Assembly: GCA_945870035.1 (NCBI GenBank) | Contig: CAMBQQ010000028.1 | Location: 1-42,656 of the forward strand | Length of the DNA stretch: 42,656 nucleotides | Reading direction: 5' to 3' | Origin: Rhizobium sp. Q54 | Lineage (GTDB): Bacteria > Pseudomonadota > Alphaproteobacteria > Rhizobiales > Xanthobacteraceae | Part shown: positions 8,201-15,516 of the stretch, one piece after another | Layout of the letters: each line of letters opens with the position of its first letter | Numbering within the stretch: position 1 is the stretch's first letter | Position numbers and translations under genes: made by a program | Notes under the pieces: model-generated | Told to the model about the DNA's origin: nothing | What the model saw: only the letters and a program-made list of their open reading frames with translations | Database searches by the model: none

Positions 8201-9280
8201 CTAGACGGCGGACTTGAAGTGGTGCTGGTCGAATTTCGACGCAAACTCGAACTCCCGCACCAGAGCCTGGTCGAGTTTGCATCCCATATCGCACAGGACT
8301 TTGTAGGCGGCGGCGCCGGTGAAAGGCGGCTTGTACGCACGCCTTTCGATCAAAGCACCGAATATGTCGGAGATCGTGATGATCCGGACCAGATCCGAAA
8401 TCTCGGGGGCGCGCAGCCCGTGCGGATAACCGCTGCCGTCGAGGTATTCATGATGATGGACCACCATGTCCAGCATTTCCGCCGAAACCACCCGCGGTTC
8501 GTTGAGCATGTCGAAACCATATTGCGGATGATTTCGCATTTCGAGCATTTCGCCCGCGGTCAGCGGGCTGGGCTTTTCGAGGATATCCACCGGAATGCGG
8601 GCCTTGCCGATATCGTGAAGCATGCCCGCGAACGACAGCCGATCGCGATCGGCGCGTGACAGGCCGAGGCGGTTGGCGAAGGCAACCGCAACCCCGGTCA
8701 CAAGCAGGCAGTGCTGATAAGTCTGACTGTGATGCGCGCGAACGGTGTCGACCCAGGTTGCCAGGCCGGTTCTTTCGATCTCGTCGACGACGGCGCCGGC
8801 GGCCGATTGAATCATCGCCGCATCGATTGACCGGCCCAAAGACGCCTGATCGAAGACGCTTTCAAGACCCTTGATCGCGGCGCCAAAGCCATCCGGCGCC
8901 TGCGGAACCAGCGGCGGCGCGCCTCCGACTGGCGCTGCCGGGATGCCGGCTACGAGTTTCGCCAGCAATTCGCACTTGTTAAAGGGACGGTGGATGAAAT
9001 CGGTACCGCCGAGGGCGCACGCCTGCATCACTTCAAGATGCGATGATTTATCGGTCACGAACAGAACCATGGCGCCGCTCGGCTTGCGCGCAATCCAGTC
9101 CTTCAATTGGCCAAGCTGCGCGCCCTCATTGAGATCGATGTCGATCAAGGTGAATTCGCCGGGGGCCACGCCAAGGGTTGCAGCGATCGGCTTGAAATCG
9201 CATGCGAAAACGTCGGCGACGCCCTTGACGATCGATTTGAAATCGTCCGGCGCCGTCCCGATAATTGTCAATTTGCGCAT
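8201..9280 (-). CDS. response-regulator-like HD-GYP domain protein (cyclic-di-GMP phosphodiesterase)
   Basis: A 359-residue protein. Residues 1-110 look like a receiver domain: LIDIDL with Asp48/Asp50 in the phospho-acceptor strand, Thr76 in LFVTD and FIHRPF, where Arg98 stands in place of the usual Lys. Residues 180-345 are an HD-GYP domain with His190, HD at 222-223 plus GK 225-226, His251, HHH 275-277 and DGSGYP (GYP 284-286), all of the metal and substrate signature residues. HD-GYP proteins hydrolyse cyclic di-GMP and so favour motility over biofilm. It stands alone with no adjacent kinase. Catalytic activity is likely; the partner kinase is unknown. Confidence 0.9.
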   Translation of the reverse strand: MRKLTIIGTAPDDFKSIVKGVADVFACDFKPIAATLGVAPGEFTLIDIDLNEGAQLGQLKDWIARKPSGAMVLFVTDKSSHLEVMQACALGGTDFIHRPFNKCELLAKLVAGIPAAPVGGAPPLVPQAPDGFGAAIKGLESVFDQASLGRSIDAAMIQSAAGAVVDEIERTGLATWVDTVRAHHSQTYQHCLLVTGVAVAFANRLGLSRADRDRLSFAGMLHDIGKARIPVDILEKPSPLTAGEMLEMRNHPQYGFDMLNEPRVVSAEMLDMVVHHHEYLDGSGYPHGLRAPEISDLVRIITISDIFGALIERRAYKPPFTGAAAYKVLCDMGCKLDQALVREFEFASKFDQHHFKSAV

Positions 9281-9632
9281 GGGCCTTCCGTGGCTGCAAC
9301 GGACTACTCTTTTACCACCAGAGGTTTAATTCCCTTTTAATTCGCTTGATATCGCAGTTTGCTATTTTGAACGGAGACGGCCCTTATGACACCCGATAAG
9401 CTGCCGCACGGCGCCGCTCCGCAAACCACGGATTCCTGCTGTGTTGGGGCTGGTTATCGACGGCCGCGTCAGCGTACTGGACCCAAGTATCGCTGATGCT
9501 ATTGGTCATCATCGCCCGGTGATTCTGAGTGAATGGGTTTCGGCCAAGGTCCGTCACGCGATCATTTGAAATGCCGCCGAACTTGACGAGAACCGCCGCG
9601 CGCTCTCGCCGCACATCAAGCCCGAGAAACCT
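9281..9632. other. intergenic region with one doubtful short frame
   Basis: This 352-bp gap separates the divergent HD-GYP and DMT-transporter genes and must hold both promoters. The first 80 bp are AT-rich for this genome. A 36-codon frame at 9386-9496 has GGAGACGG upstream but a composition (Arg, Pro, Cys pairs) that is not convincing. An in-frame stop at about 9564 excludes an upstream extension of the transporter. No RNA gene or repeat was recognised. Confidence 0.4.
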
Positions 9633-10535
9633 GTGCCGACCTATCACGACAACAAGCGCGGCATCCTCGCCCTGACGTCGGCCTGCGGGCTGTTCACCAT
9701 TGCCGATACGCTGACCAAGCTGGCAGCGCTGACCTATCCGAGCGGCGAAGTGCTGTTCGCGCGCGCCGCGGTTTGCATGCTCGTGATCGGCTTGGTGGTG
9801 ATCTACACGCATCAGTTTTCCTGGCTGCGCCACGCCGCCAACCGCTACGTGATCCTGCGCGCCATTCTCGACGCCGCCGCCAACATCGCCTTCATTCTGG
9901 CCCTGAGCCATATGCGGCTCGCTGACTTGCTGGCGGTCAATCTGGTATCGCCGCTGCTGCTAACCATGCTGCTGGTCGTCTTTTTCGGCGAACGCATCGG
10001 CTGGCGGCGCTGGACCGCGATTCTGATCGGCTTCAGCGGCACGCTCTTGATCGTGCGGCCGAGCACCTCGTCGCTGAACGTCTGGGCGCTGCTCGGATTG
10101 GCCGCCGCCGCCTGCTCGGCGACGCGCGATCTGGTGACGCGCCGCATCGATCCCGGCGTGCCGACTTTGGCGATCTCGTTCATCAGCATTTTTACGGTAA
10201 CGGCGGCGGCGCCGCTGATGGCGCTGGCCTTCAACGAACAATGGCGCATGCCGGACATCGAGTATCTGAGCTTCATCGGCGTCGCGGGCTTGCTGCTTAG
10301 CGTCGGCTCGACCTTCGCCGTCTCGGCGTTCCGCAATGTCGATATTTCGGTGGTCGCGCCATTTCGCTATTCGCTCCTGATCTGGGGCGGCATTTCCGGC
10401 TTTGTCGTGTTCGGCGAAGTGTCGGATGCGCAGTCGCTGATCGGCTCGGCACTGATCGTCGGCAGCGGCCTCTATAGCCTGCACCGCGAGCGCGTGCGCC
10501 ACCGCGAACTGTCGGCGAAGGCCGGGATACATTGA
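9633..10535 (+). CDS. DMT-superfamily (EamA) transporter
   Basis: A 300-residue inner-membrane protein with about ten hydrophobic segments arranged as two EamA repeats (roughly 10-140 and 150-285). Family features include an N-terminal GILALTSACGLFTIADTLTKL helix, the ARA segment near residue 31 and the GERIGWRRWTAILIGFSGTLL loop-helix at the end of the first repeat. Such carriers export or import metabolites such as amino acids. The GTG start is the first possible one after an in-frame stop, and its ribosome binding site is weak. Substrate unknown. Confidence 0.88.
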   Translation: MPTYHDNKRGILALTSACGLFTIADTLTKLAALTYPSGEVLFARAAVCMLVIGLVVIYTHQFSWLRHAANRYVILRAILDAAANIAFILALSHMRLADLLAVNLVSPLLLTMLLVVFFGERIGWRRWTAILIGFSGTLLIVRPSTSSLNVWALLGLAAAACSATRDLVTRRIDPGVPTLAISFISIFTVTAAAPLMALAFNEQWRMPDIEYLSFIGVAGLLLSVGSTFAVSAFRNVDISVVAPFRYSLLIWGGISGFVVFGEVSDAQSLIGSALIVGSGLYSLHRERVRHRELSAKAGIH

Positions 10536-10554
10536 GGATTGGTTGGGAAAGTGT

Positions 10555-10631
10555 TGGTAGCGGGGGAGGGACTCGAACCCCCGACCTACGGATTATGATT
10601 CCGCCGCTCTAACCAGCTGAGCTACCCCGCC
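10555..10631 (-). tRNA. tRNA-Met (CAT anticodon, elongator type)
   Basis: Reading the minus strand, GGCGGGG pairs with CCCCGCT (G1-U72 wobble) as the acceptor stem. GCTC/GAGC forms the D stem, GCGGA/TCCGT the anticodon stem, and the loop ATCATAA gives anticodon CAT. GGGGG TTCGAGT CCCTC is the T arm, followed by discriminator A and an encoded CCA. The length is 77 nt. The lack of initiator features (a C1-A72 mismatch and three G-C pairs above the anticodon loop) points to elongator tRNA-Met. A tRNA-Ile with a modified CAT anticodon cannot be wholly excluded. Confidence 0.93.
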
Positions 10632-10722
10632 ACCGATCCCGGCGGTCAACCGGGATGGCGCGATATAGGGAGGCAGGGCCGATGCTGTCAAGCAAGCGGC
10701 CACTCCCCCGCCTCAGAGCGGA

Positions 10723-11070
10723 CTATTTCGGCCGCACGGTCGGATCGCCGCCCGGTGAGCCCGGCGGCGGGATCACCTCAATGGCGCCGCCCGGCGGCGT
10801 CGGCGCGAGGATTTCGGAATCGACGTGGCGCGGCGGACATATGACTCCGTCCGAGCGCGCCAGTTGATCGCTGAGATTGCGGCCGGGCGGAGTTTTCACC
10901 TCGACGTCGCCGCCCTGCCCGATCGTCGCCCGCGTCGTCGGATGAGCGCAGGCATTGGGATCGATCCTGTCGACCTTCGGAGCCACCGGAGTCGGCGGAG
11001 TCGGCGGCGATTGCGCCAGCGTCACCGCCGGCGTCAGCACCAAAGCCGCTGCAATGATCAGGTTCCGCAT
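10723..11070 (-). CDS. small secreted proline-rich protein, unknown function
   Basis: A 115-residue protein with a clear signal peptide (MRNLIIAAALVLTPAVTLAQ, cleavage near 20), followed by a Pro-rich stretch (SPPTPPTPVAPK), a central DPNACAHPTTRATIGQGGDVEVK segment and another Pro/Gly-rich tail. Two Cys residues (in NACAH and VICPP) could form a disulfide in the periplasm. The ATG at 11070 follows GGGAGGTCACC, an excellent ribosome binding site. Small proteins of this build are common hypothetical proteins in Bradyrhizobium relatives. I do not recognise a function. Confidence 0.75.
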   Translation of the reverse strand: MRNLIIAAALVLTPAVTLAQSPPTPPTPVAPKVDRIDPNACAHPTTRATIGQGGDVEVKTPPGRNLSDQLARSDGVICPPRHVDSEILAPTPPGGAIEVIPPPGSPGGDPTVRPK

Positions 11071-11149
11071 GGTGACCTCCCGGCGCTGATTGGCTTGTCC
11101 GGGACAACGATCAGGCAAGAGCAAGGGTTCCGCGCGTGGTAGCCCTGGC

Positions 11150-11833
11150 CTATGCGGCCTTTTGGCCTGTCGCCTTGAGTGCGAAGCGGATCAAAGTGAA
11201 ATTGCCGAGCGGCGGCAGCGCGCGCCGTTCGACAATCTCTACGCCGCCATGCCGCGCGGCCCAGTCCGACAGCCGGCTGAATGGAAATTCCGGCCGCCAG
11301 CCGAGCCGTCGCGCGATCGGCGAGAAGCACAATTCAAACAGCCAGCGCGGCCCGCTCTCGGCGCCGATATGATTGACCAGAATGATCTCGCCGCCGGGCT
11401 TGAGCACGCGCGCGAATTCGTCAAGCGTCTCTTCCGGATGGGGCACCGTGGTGATGACGAATTGCGCGACGACCACGTCGAAGCTCTGGTCCGGCAAAGC
11501 CATGCGCTCGGCATCCATCACCGACAGGCCATCGACCTGCGAAAGCCTGAGCGTTCGCACGCGCTCCTGCGCCTTGCGCAGCATCGGCTCGGATAGATCG
11601 ACGCCGACAATGCGGTTGACCGGACCGTAATCGGGCAGCGAAATGCCGGTGCCGACGCCGACTTCAAGAATGCGGCCGCCCAAGCTCCCGAAAGCCATGG
11701 CGCCGCAATGGCGTTCGGCGGCGACGATGGCCTCGCTGCGGCCGGTCGCAAAGACCTTGCCGAACACGAAATCATAGACCGGCGCCCACGCCGCATAGGC
11801 GCGCGTGACGCCGCGCTTGTCGAGATCGCTCAC
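11150..11833 (-). CDS. pmtA: phosphatidylethanolamine N-methyltransferase, Rhodobacter type (PmtA)
   Basis: A 227-residue class I SAM-dependent methyltransferase. The N terminus AYAAWAPVYDFVFGKVFATGR is typical of the bacterial PmtA family. Motif I is ILEVGVGTGISLPDY (from about 54), motif II carries IVGVDLSEPML, and later come VVAQFVITTVPHPEETLDEFARVLKPGGEIILVNH and a FELCFSPIARRLGWR segment. It methylates phosphatidylethanolamine stepwise to phosphatidylcholine at the inner membrane, a trait widespread in Hyphomicrobiales. UbiE-like methyltransferases are the alternative, but the N-terminal signature favours PmtA. It stands alone, 70 bp downstream of mnmA on the same strand. Confidence 0.8.
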   Translation of the reverse strand: MSDLDKRGVTRAYAAWAPVYDFVFGKVFATGRSEAIVAAERHCGAMAFGSLGGRILEVGVGTGISLPDYGPVNRIVGVDLSEPMLRKAQERVRTLRLSQVDGLSVMDAERMALPDQSFDVVVAQFVITTVPHPEETLDEFARVLKPGGEIILVNHIGAESGPRWLFELCFSPIARRLGWRPEFPFSRLSDWAARHGGVEIVERRALPPLGNFTLIRFALKATGQKAA

Positions 11834-11903
11834 TTGTCGGTCACGCGCATGGGGAGAAACGGAACCCGGCAGGTCACTGGCTGTATAGTTTTACCCTAAA
11901 ACC

Positions 11904-13091
11904 TTAGCCTTGGGCCGCCGCCGCTGCAATCGCTTCCGGGCGCAGAACCGGGGCCGCGGCACTGGCGCTCTTGATAAAGCCGCCGCCGAGAACGCGGGCC
12001 TGGCCCGCCGCTGCGTCATAAAACACACAGGCCTGGCCGGGCGAAACACCATGTTCGCCATCGACCAGTTCGATTTCGTAGCCCTGTGCACCCTGGCGTA
12101 GCCACGCCGCCTGCGGCGGGCGAGACGAGCGCACCTTGACGAAAACCTCGAGCCTGTCGTCGGCAAGCTGCGCATCGAGATCGCCGCCGCCGATCCAGTT
12201 GACGTCACGCAACACGATGCCGGTCGTGCGCAGCGCGTCACGCGGCCCGACAATGACGCGGCGCTGTTCAGCGTCGAGCTTGACGACATAAAGCGGCGTG
12301 CCGCCGGCGAGCTTCAAGCCGCGCCTTTGGCCGACGGTAAAGTGAATAATGCCGGAATGCTCGCCCAGCACCTTGCCGTCGAGATCGACAATCGTGCCCG
12401 GCTCGGCCGAACCGGGCTTCAGGCGTTCGATGATGTCGGCATAGTGCCCGGTCGGCACGAAGCAGATGTCCTGGCTGTCATGCTTCTCGGCAATTGCCAA
12501 TCCGTATTGCCGCGCCAATTCACGCGTTTCCGCCTTGGTGCGGTCGCCGAGCGGAAAGCGCAGAATCTCGAGTTGCTCGGCCGTGGTGCCGAACAGAAAA
12601 TAGCTCTGGTCGCGCTCTTCCTCGCGTGCGCGAAACAGGCCGCGGCCACCGCCGGGCAGTGCGCGCGACGCGATGTAATGACCGGTGGCCAAAACATCGG
12701 CGCCGAGTTCGCGCGCGGTGACCAGAAGATCCTTGAACTTGATCGACATGTTGCAGGCGACGCAAGGCACCGGCGTTTCGCCGGCGATATAGCTTTCGGC
12801 GAAGCGGTCGATCACCGCTTCCTTGAAACGGCTTTCATAGTCGAGAACGTAATGAGGAATGCCGATGCGCTCGGCGACGCTGCGGGCGTCGTAAATGTCC
12901 TGCCCGGCGCAGCAGGCGCCCTTGCGGTGGGTCGCCGCGCCATGGTCGTAAAGCTGCAGAGTGACGCCGACGACATCATAGCCCTCGGCCTTGAGGATCG
13001 CCGCGGTCACCGAACTGTCGACGCCGCCGGACATGGCGACGACAACACGGGTATCCTGGGGACGGGCGGAAAGATCGAGAGAATTTGACAT
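11904..13091 (-). CDS. mnmA: tRNA-specific 2-thiouridylase MnmA
   Basis: MnmA thiolates U34 of tRNA-Glu, -Lys and -Gln using persulfide sulfur and ATP. The 395-residue protein has the PP-loop SGGVDSS at 21-27, the catalytic cysteine Cys113 in PCVACN and the second cysteine Cys210 in DSQDIC (equivalent to Cys102 and Cys199 of E. coli). It also has RDQSYFLFG, the FTVGQRRGL segment and the C-terminal beta barrel with PGQACVFYD. The ATG at 13091 begins MSNSLDLS just before the first strand; the open leader back to 13313 runs into flagellar promoter DNA and is not coding. Divergent from fliK. Confidence 0.96.
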   Translation of the reverse strand: MSNSLDLSARPQDTRVVVAMSGGVDSSVTAAILKAEGYDVVGVTLQLYDHGAATHRKGACCAGQDIYDARSVAERIGIPHYVLDYESRFKEAVIDRFAESYIAGETPVPCVACNMSIKFKDLLVTARELGADVLATGHYIASRALPGGGRGLFRAREEERDQSYFLFGTTAEQLEILRFPLGDRTKAETRELARQYGLAIAEKHDSQDICFVPTGHYADIIERLKPGSAEPGTIVDLDGKVLGEHSGIIHFTVGQRRGLKLAGGTPLYVVKLDAEQRRVIVGPRDALRTTGIVLRDVNWIGGGDLDAQLADDRLEVFVKVRSSRPPQAAWLRQGAQGYEIELVDGEHGVSPGQACVFYDAAAGQARVLGGGFIKSASAAAPVLRPEAIAAAAAQG

Positions 13092-13138
13092 GGTGCTTCT
13101 TACTATATGTGGCAGCCGAAGGCCCACAAGCAAAGGGC

Positions 13139-13155
13139 CGTAAAGGCGCTTTACG
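13139..13155. promoter_or_regulatory. perfect inverted repeat upstream of mnmA
   Basis: CGTAAAG-GCG-CTTTACG, two 7-bp arms around 3 bp, lies 48-64 bp upstream of the mnmA start codon. The size and position suit an operator or a small hairpin in the leader. No regulator is assigned. Confidence 0.4.
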
Positions 13156-13183
13156 ACCGCAATATGCCCGCCCCCGGCGTTTA

Positions 13184-13201
13184 CCCGGCAAAACCTGCCG
13201 G
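13184..13201. promoter_or_regulatory. candidate FlbD (ftr-like) enhancer site of fliK-flgD
   Basis: CCCGGCAAAACCTGCCGG has the arms CCGGCA/TGCCGG around AAAC/C. It lies about 86 bp upstream of the sigma-54 -24 element at 13287, a usual distance for an enhancer site. The same core occurs beside the CtrA boxes of fliF and flhA. Binding by FlbD is inferred from general similarity to Caulobacter ftr elements. Confidence 0.55.
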
Positions 13202-13286
13202 ACACCTTGCATCCGCTGCCGGGTCGGGCCGTCAAATCCGGCAGTAAAATTGTATTAAGCCATTGAAAATAAACAATAATGTCGTC

Positions 13287-13301
13287 TGGCCTGGCGATTG
13301 C
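13287..13301 (+). promoter_or_regulatory. sigma-54 (RpoN) promoter of fliK-flgD
   Basis: TGGCCTGGCGATTGC matches the -24/-12 pattern TGGCAC-N5-TTGC, with exactly 10 bp between the invariant GG (13288-13289) and GC (13300-13301). Transcription would start near 13313, just before the ribosome binding site CGGAGG and the GTG of fliK at 13334. This also argues against the TTG at 13298 as the start codon. Confidence 0.7.
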
Positions 13302-13333
13302 AGAATAAGGCATGTCAATCCGGAGGTCTGCCC

Positions 13334-14767
13334 GTGGCTCACGTTGCGTCTGATTTGAAGTCGATGTCGCTCAACCGCCTGCTGCCGCAGGCCGGCAAGA
13401 CGTCTTATGCGTCGGACCGCACGCAGGCGGCGCCCTTCGACAGCATCCTGGACGAAACCGCGCGCCCGGCCCCCGAGCCGCGCCAGAAGCGCGCCGCCGA
13501 CGACAGACCGCGCGCTGAGCGCCCCGAACGCGCCGACCGCGCCGACCGGCCGAAATCCGCCGACAGGCCGGAGCGCGCCGCCAAATCGGACGATACCGCG
13601 AAGCCTGCCGACGTCACGGCATCTGCAGATTCCGCCGAGGATACCGCCATCGACGGCAAAAACGCCGAGCCGGTTCCGGCCGAGCAGGCCGCATCCGAAG
13701 GCGAAACGAAAACCCCGGAAACCACGGAAACGGCGGGCGAGACCAAGCCGGCTGAGACTGCGGCCCCCGAGGCGGTTGCCGTCGTCATCGACCCGGCCAT
13801 CGCCGCCGCGGCGCAAGCCGATGCCAAACAGGACATCAAGACCGCTGCGATGGCCGCGACCGCCAGTGCCGCCAACGCTGCTGAAGCGACCCCCGACACC
13901 GCCGCCGAAGCCGGCGCCGACGCCGCTTTGGCCGACGCTTTCCCGGACGCGCTCGCGGCGCTGGCCGCCAAAGCCGACAAGACGGACAAGAAAGCCGAGG
14001 ACAAGCCCTTGCTCGCCGCCAAGGATGCGGTCAAAGCCGCCGGCAAAGCCGAGACCGCGCTGCATGCCGACGCCGCCAACCAGGCCGCCGCGGCCGGCGA
14101 GACGCAAAAAAATTCTGGCGCGCATGCCAGCGCTCAGGACACCGCCAACAGCCATCGCGGCGTCGCCACCGACGCGCCGGCCACGCCGGCCAACGACACT
14201 CCCACCGCAGCCAATACCGCCGCCGCGCCGAAACTCGATCTGGCGCCACCGCCCAGCCTGATGACGGCGCAGGCGCCGGCTCAAGTCCCGCAAGCAAGTG
14301 CTGCGATCGCCGCCACCGCGCCGGCCCAAAGCAACGCCGCTGACGCGGCGGTGCCGGTCTCCGGCGTCGCGTTTGAAATCACCAGCAAGGTGATGTCGGG
14401 CAAGAACCAATTCGACATTCGCCTCGACCCCGCCGAACTCGGCCGCATCCATGTCCGCCTCGACGTCGATCGCGACGGCAATGTCGTCACGCACATGATC
14501 GCCGACCGTCCCGATACGCTCGACATGCTGCGCAAGGACACCGCCGGCCTTGAGCGCGCCTTGCAGGATGCCGGCCTGAAAACCTCCGACAACAGCCTGC
14601 AGTTCTCGCTGCGCGATCAGCAGACCAACCAGCAGCAAAGCAACAATGGCGGCTCGAGCAACGCCCGCATTGTTGTTGAAGAAGAGCAGGCAAACGTCAA
14701 TGAACCGGCGGTGCGCAATTACGCCGCCTATCGCGGCCAGGCCGGCGGCCTGGATATTCGCGTTTAA
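13334..14767 (+). CDS. fliK: flagellar hook-length control protein FliK-like
   Basis: A 477-residue protein. Residues 1-330 are low-complexity Ala/Pro/Asp/Lys/Glu-rich sequence, the extended ruler part of FliK. The last 140 residues hold the Flg_hook domain with [36 protein letters not shown] and [10 protein letters not shown]. FliK measures hook length and switches FlhB-controlled export from rod/hook to filament substrates. The GTG at 13334 was chosen because CGGAGG lies 7 nt upstream and a sigma-54 promoter covers the alternative TTG. It is followed 29 bp later by flgD, a usual pairing. The N-terminal ruler evolves fast, so assignment rests on the C-terminal domain and context. Confidence 0.88.
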   Translation: MAHVASDLKSMSLNRLLPQAGKTSYASDRTQAAPFDSILDETARPAPEPRQKRAADDRPRAERPERADRADRPKSADRPERAAKSDDTAKPADVTASADSAEDTAIDGKNAEPVPAEQAASEGETKTPETTETAGETKPAETAAPEAVAVVIDPAIAAAAQADAKQDIKTAAMAATASAANAAEATPDTAAEAGADAALADAFPDALAALAAKADKTDKKAEDKPLLAAKDAVKAAGKAETALHADAANQAAAAGETQKNSGAHASAQDTANSHRGVATDAPATPANDTPTAANTAAAPKLDLAPPPSLMTAQAPAQVPQASAAIAATAPAQSNAADAAVPVSGVAFEITSKVMSGKNQFDIRLDPAELGRIHVRLDVDRDGNVVTHMIADRPDTLDMLRKDTAGLERALQDAGLKTSDNSLQFSLRDQQTNQQQSNNGGSSNARIVVEEEQANVNEPAVRNYAAYRGQAGGLDIRV

Positions 14768-14796
14768 TACGTCAGAGAGCGATCTAGGAAAAAACG

Positions 14797-15495
14797 ATGA
14801 GCATCATTCCAGCGACCGCCACGGGCTCCACCCCGACGACGACGTCGAGCGCCAGCAGCACCGTCGACAGCGGCACGCTGGCCGGCAACTTCACCACGTT
14901 CCTGACGTTGCTGACGACGCAGCTCAAGAACCAGAACCCGCTCGAACCGCTCGACACCAACCAGTTCACCGCGCAGCTGGTGCAGTTCGCGCAGGTCGAG
15001 CAGCAGATGAAGCAGAACGAACAGCTCGCCAGCCTGGTATCGATGTCGAAAAGCGCCGAAGCGACCACCGCGCTCGCCTTTGTCGGCGCCACCGTCGTCG
15101 TCGACGGCTCGACCGCGCCGCTGACGGCGTCCGGCGCGACCTGGAGCTTCAACGTCGCCAAGCCGTCGACCGCCTCGATCGTCATCAAGGATTCGACTGG
15201 CCAGACCGCCTACACCGGCACCTTCGCCGGCACGCCCGGATTGATGAACTTCACCTGGGACGGCCGCGGCAATGACGGCAAGGCCTGGCCGGCAAGCAAT
15301 TACACGATGTCGGCGACCGCGGTCGACGCCAACAACCAGTCGGTCGGCATCTCGACCGAAGTGCAGGCAGTTGTCGATTCGGTCGACCTGACGCAGGATC
15401 CGCCGCAACTGTCGATCAGTGGCTCGAACTACACGATGGACAAGATCAAGCGCGTCAATCGCTATGTGGCGCCGACAACGGATTCGGCAACCTGA
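14797..15495 (+). CDS. flgD: flagellar hook assembly scaffold FlgD
   Basis: FlgD caps the growing hook and is needed for hook subunit assembly outside the cell. The 232-residue protein has a Thr/Ser-rich export region (1-28) and the family signature FLTLLTTQLKNQNPLEPLDT at 35-54 followed by NQFTAQLVQFAQVEQQ. The C-terminal half (about 85-220) has Tudor and FnIII-like strands including FTWDGRGNDGKAWPASNYT. It is in an operon behind fliK and ends 21 bp before the convergent end of the hybrid kinase gene. Confidence 0.95.
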   Translation: MSIIPATATGSTPTTTSSASSTVDSGTLAGNFTTFLTLLTTQLKNQNPLEPLDTNQFTAQLVQFAQVEQQMKQNEQLASLVSMSKSAEATTALAFVGATVVVDGSTAPLTASGATWSFNVAKPSTASIVIKDSTGQTAYTGTFAGTPGLMNFTWDGRGNDGKAWPASNYTMSATAVDANNQSVGISTEVQAVVDSVDLTQDPPQLSISGSNYTMDKIKRVNRYVAPTTDSAT

Positions 15496-15516
15496 TCGCC
15501 ATAGCGCAACAAATGA

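Noticed and set aside
9386-9496. 36-codon frame with GGAGACGG upstream
   Set aside because: Short, no recognisable features; kept only as a remark in the intergenic entry.
13092-13313. N-terminal extension of MnmA by 74 residues
   Set aside because: The extension would cross the fliK sigma-54 promoter and palindromes, and MnmA proteins start close to the PP-loop.
13334-14330. Low-complexity repeats in fliK as a DNA repeat array
   Set aside because: The Ala/Pro/Lys-rich sequence has no regular repeat unit and is normal for the FliK ruler region.
13232-14638. Long minus-strand open frame of 468 codons opposite fliK
   Set aside because: Gly/Arg-rich low-complexity translation, no domain, and it lies opposite a gene with a clear Flg_hook domain. 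High GC makes stops rare on the antisense strand.
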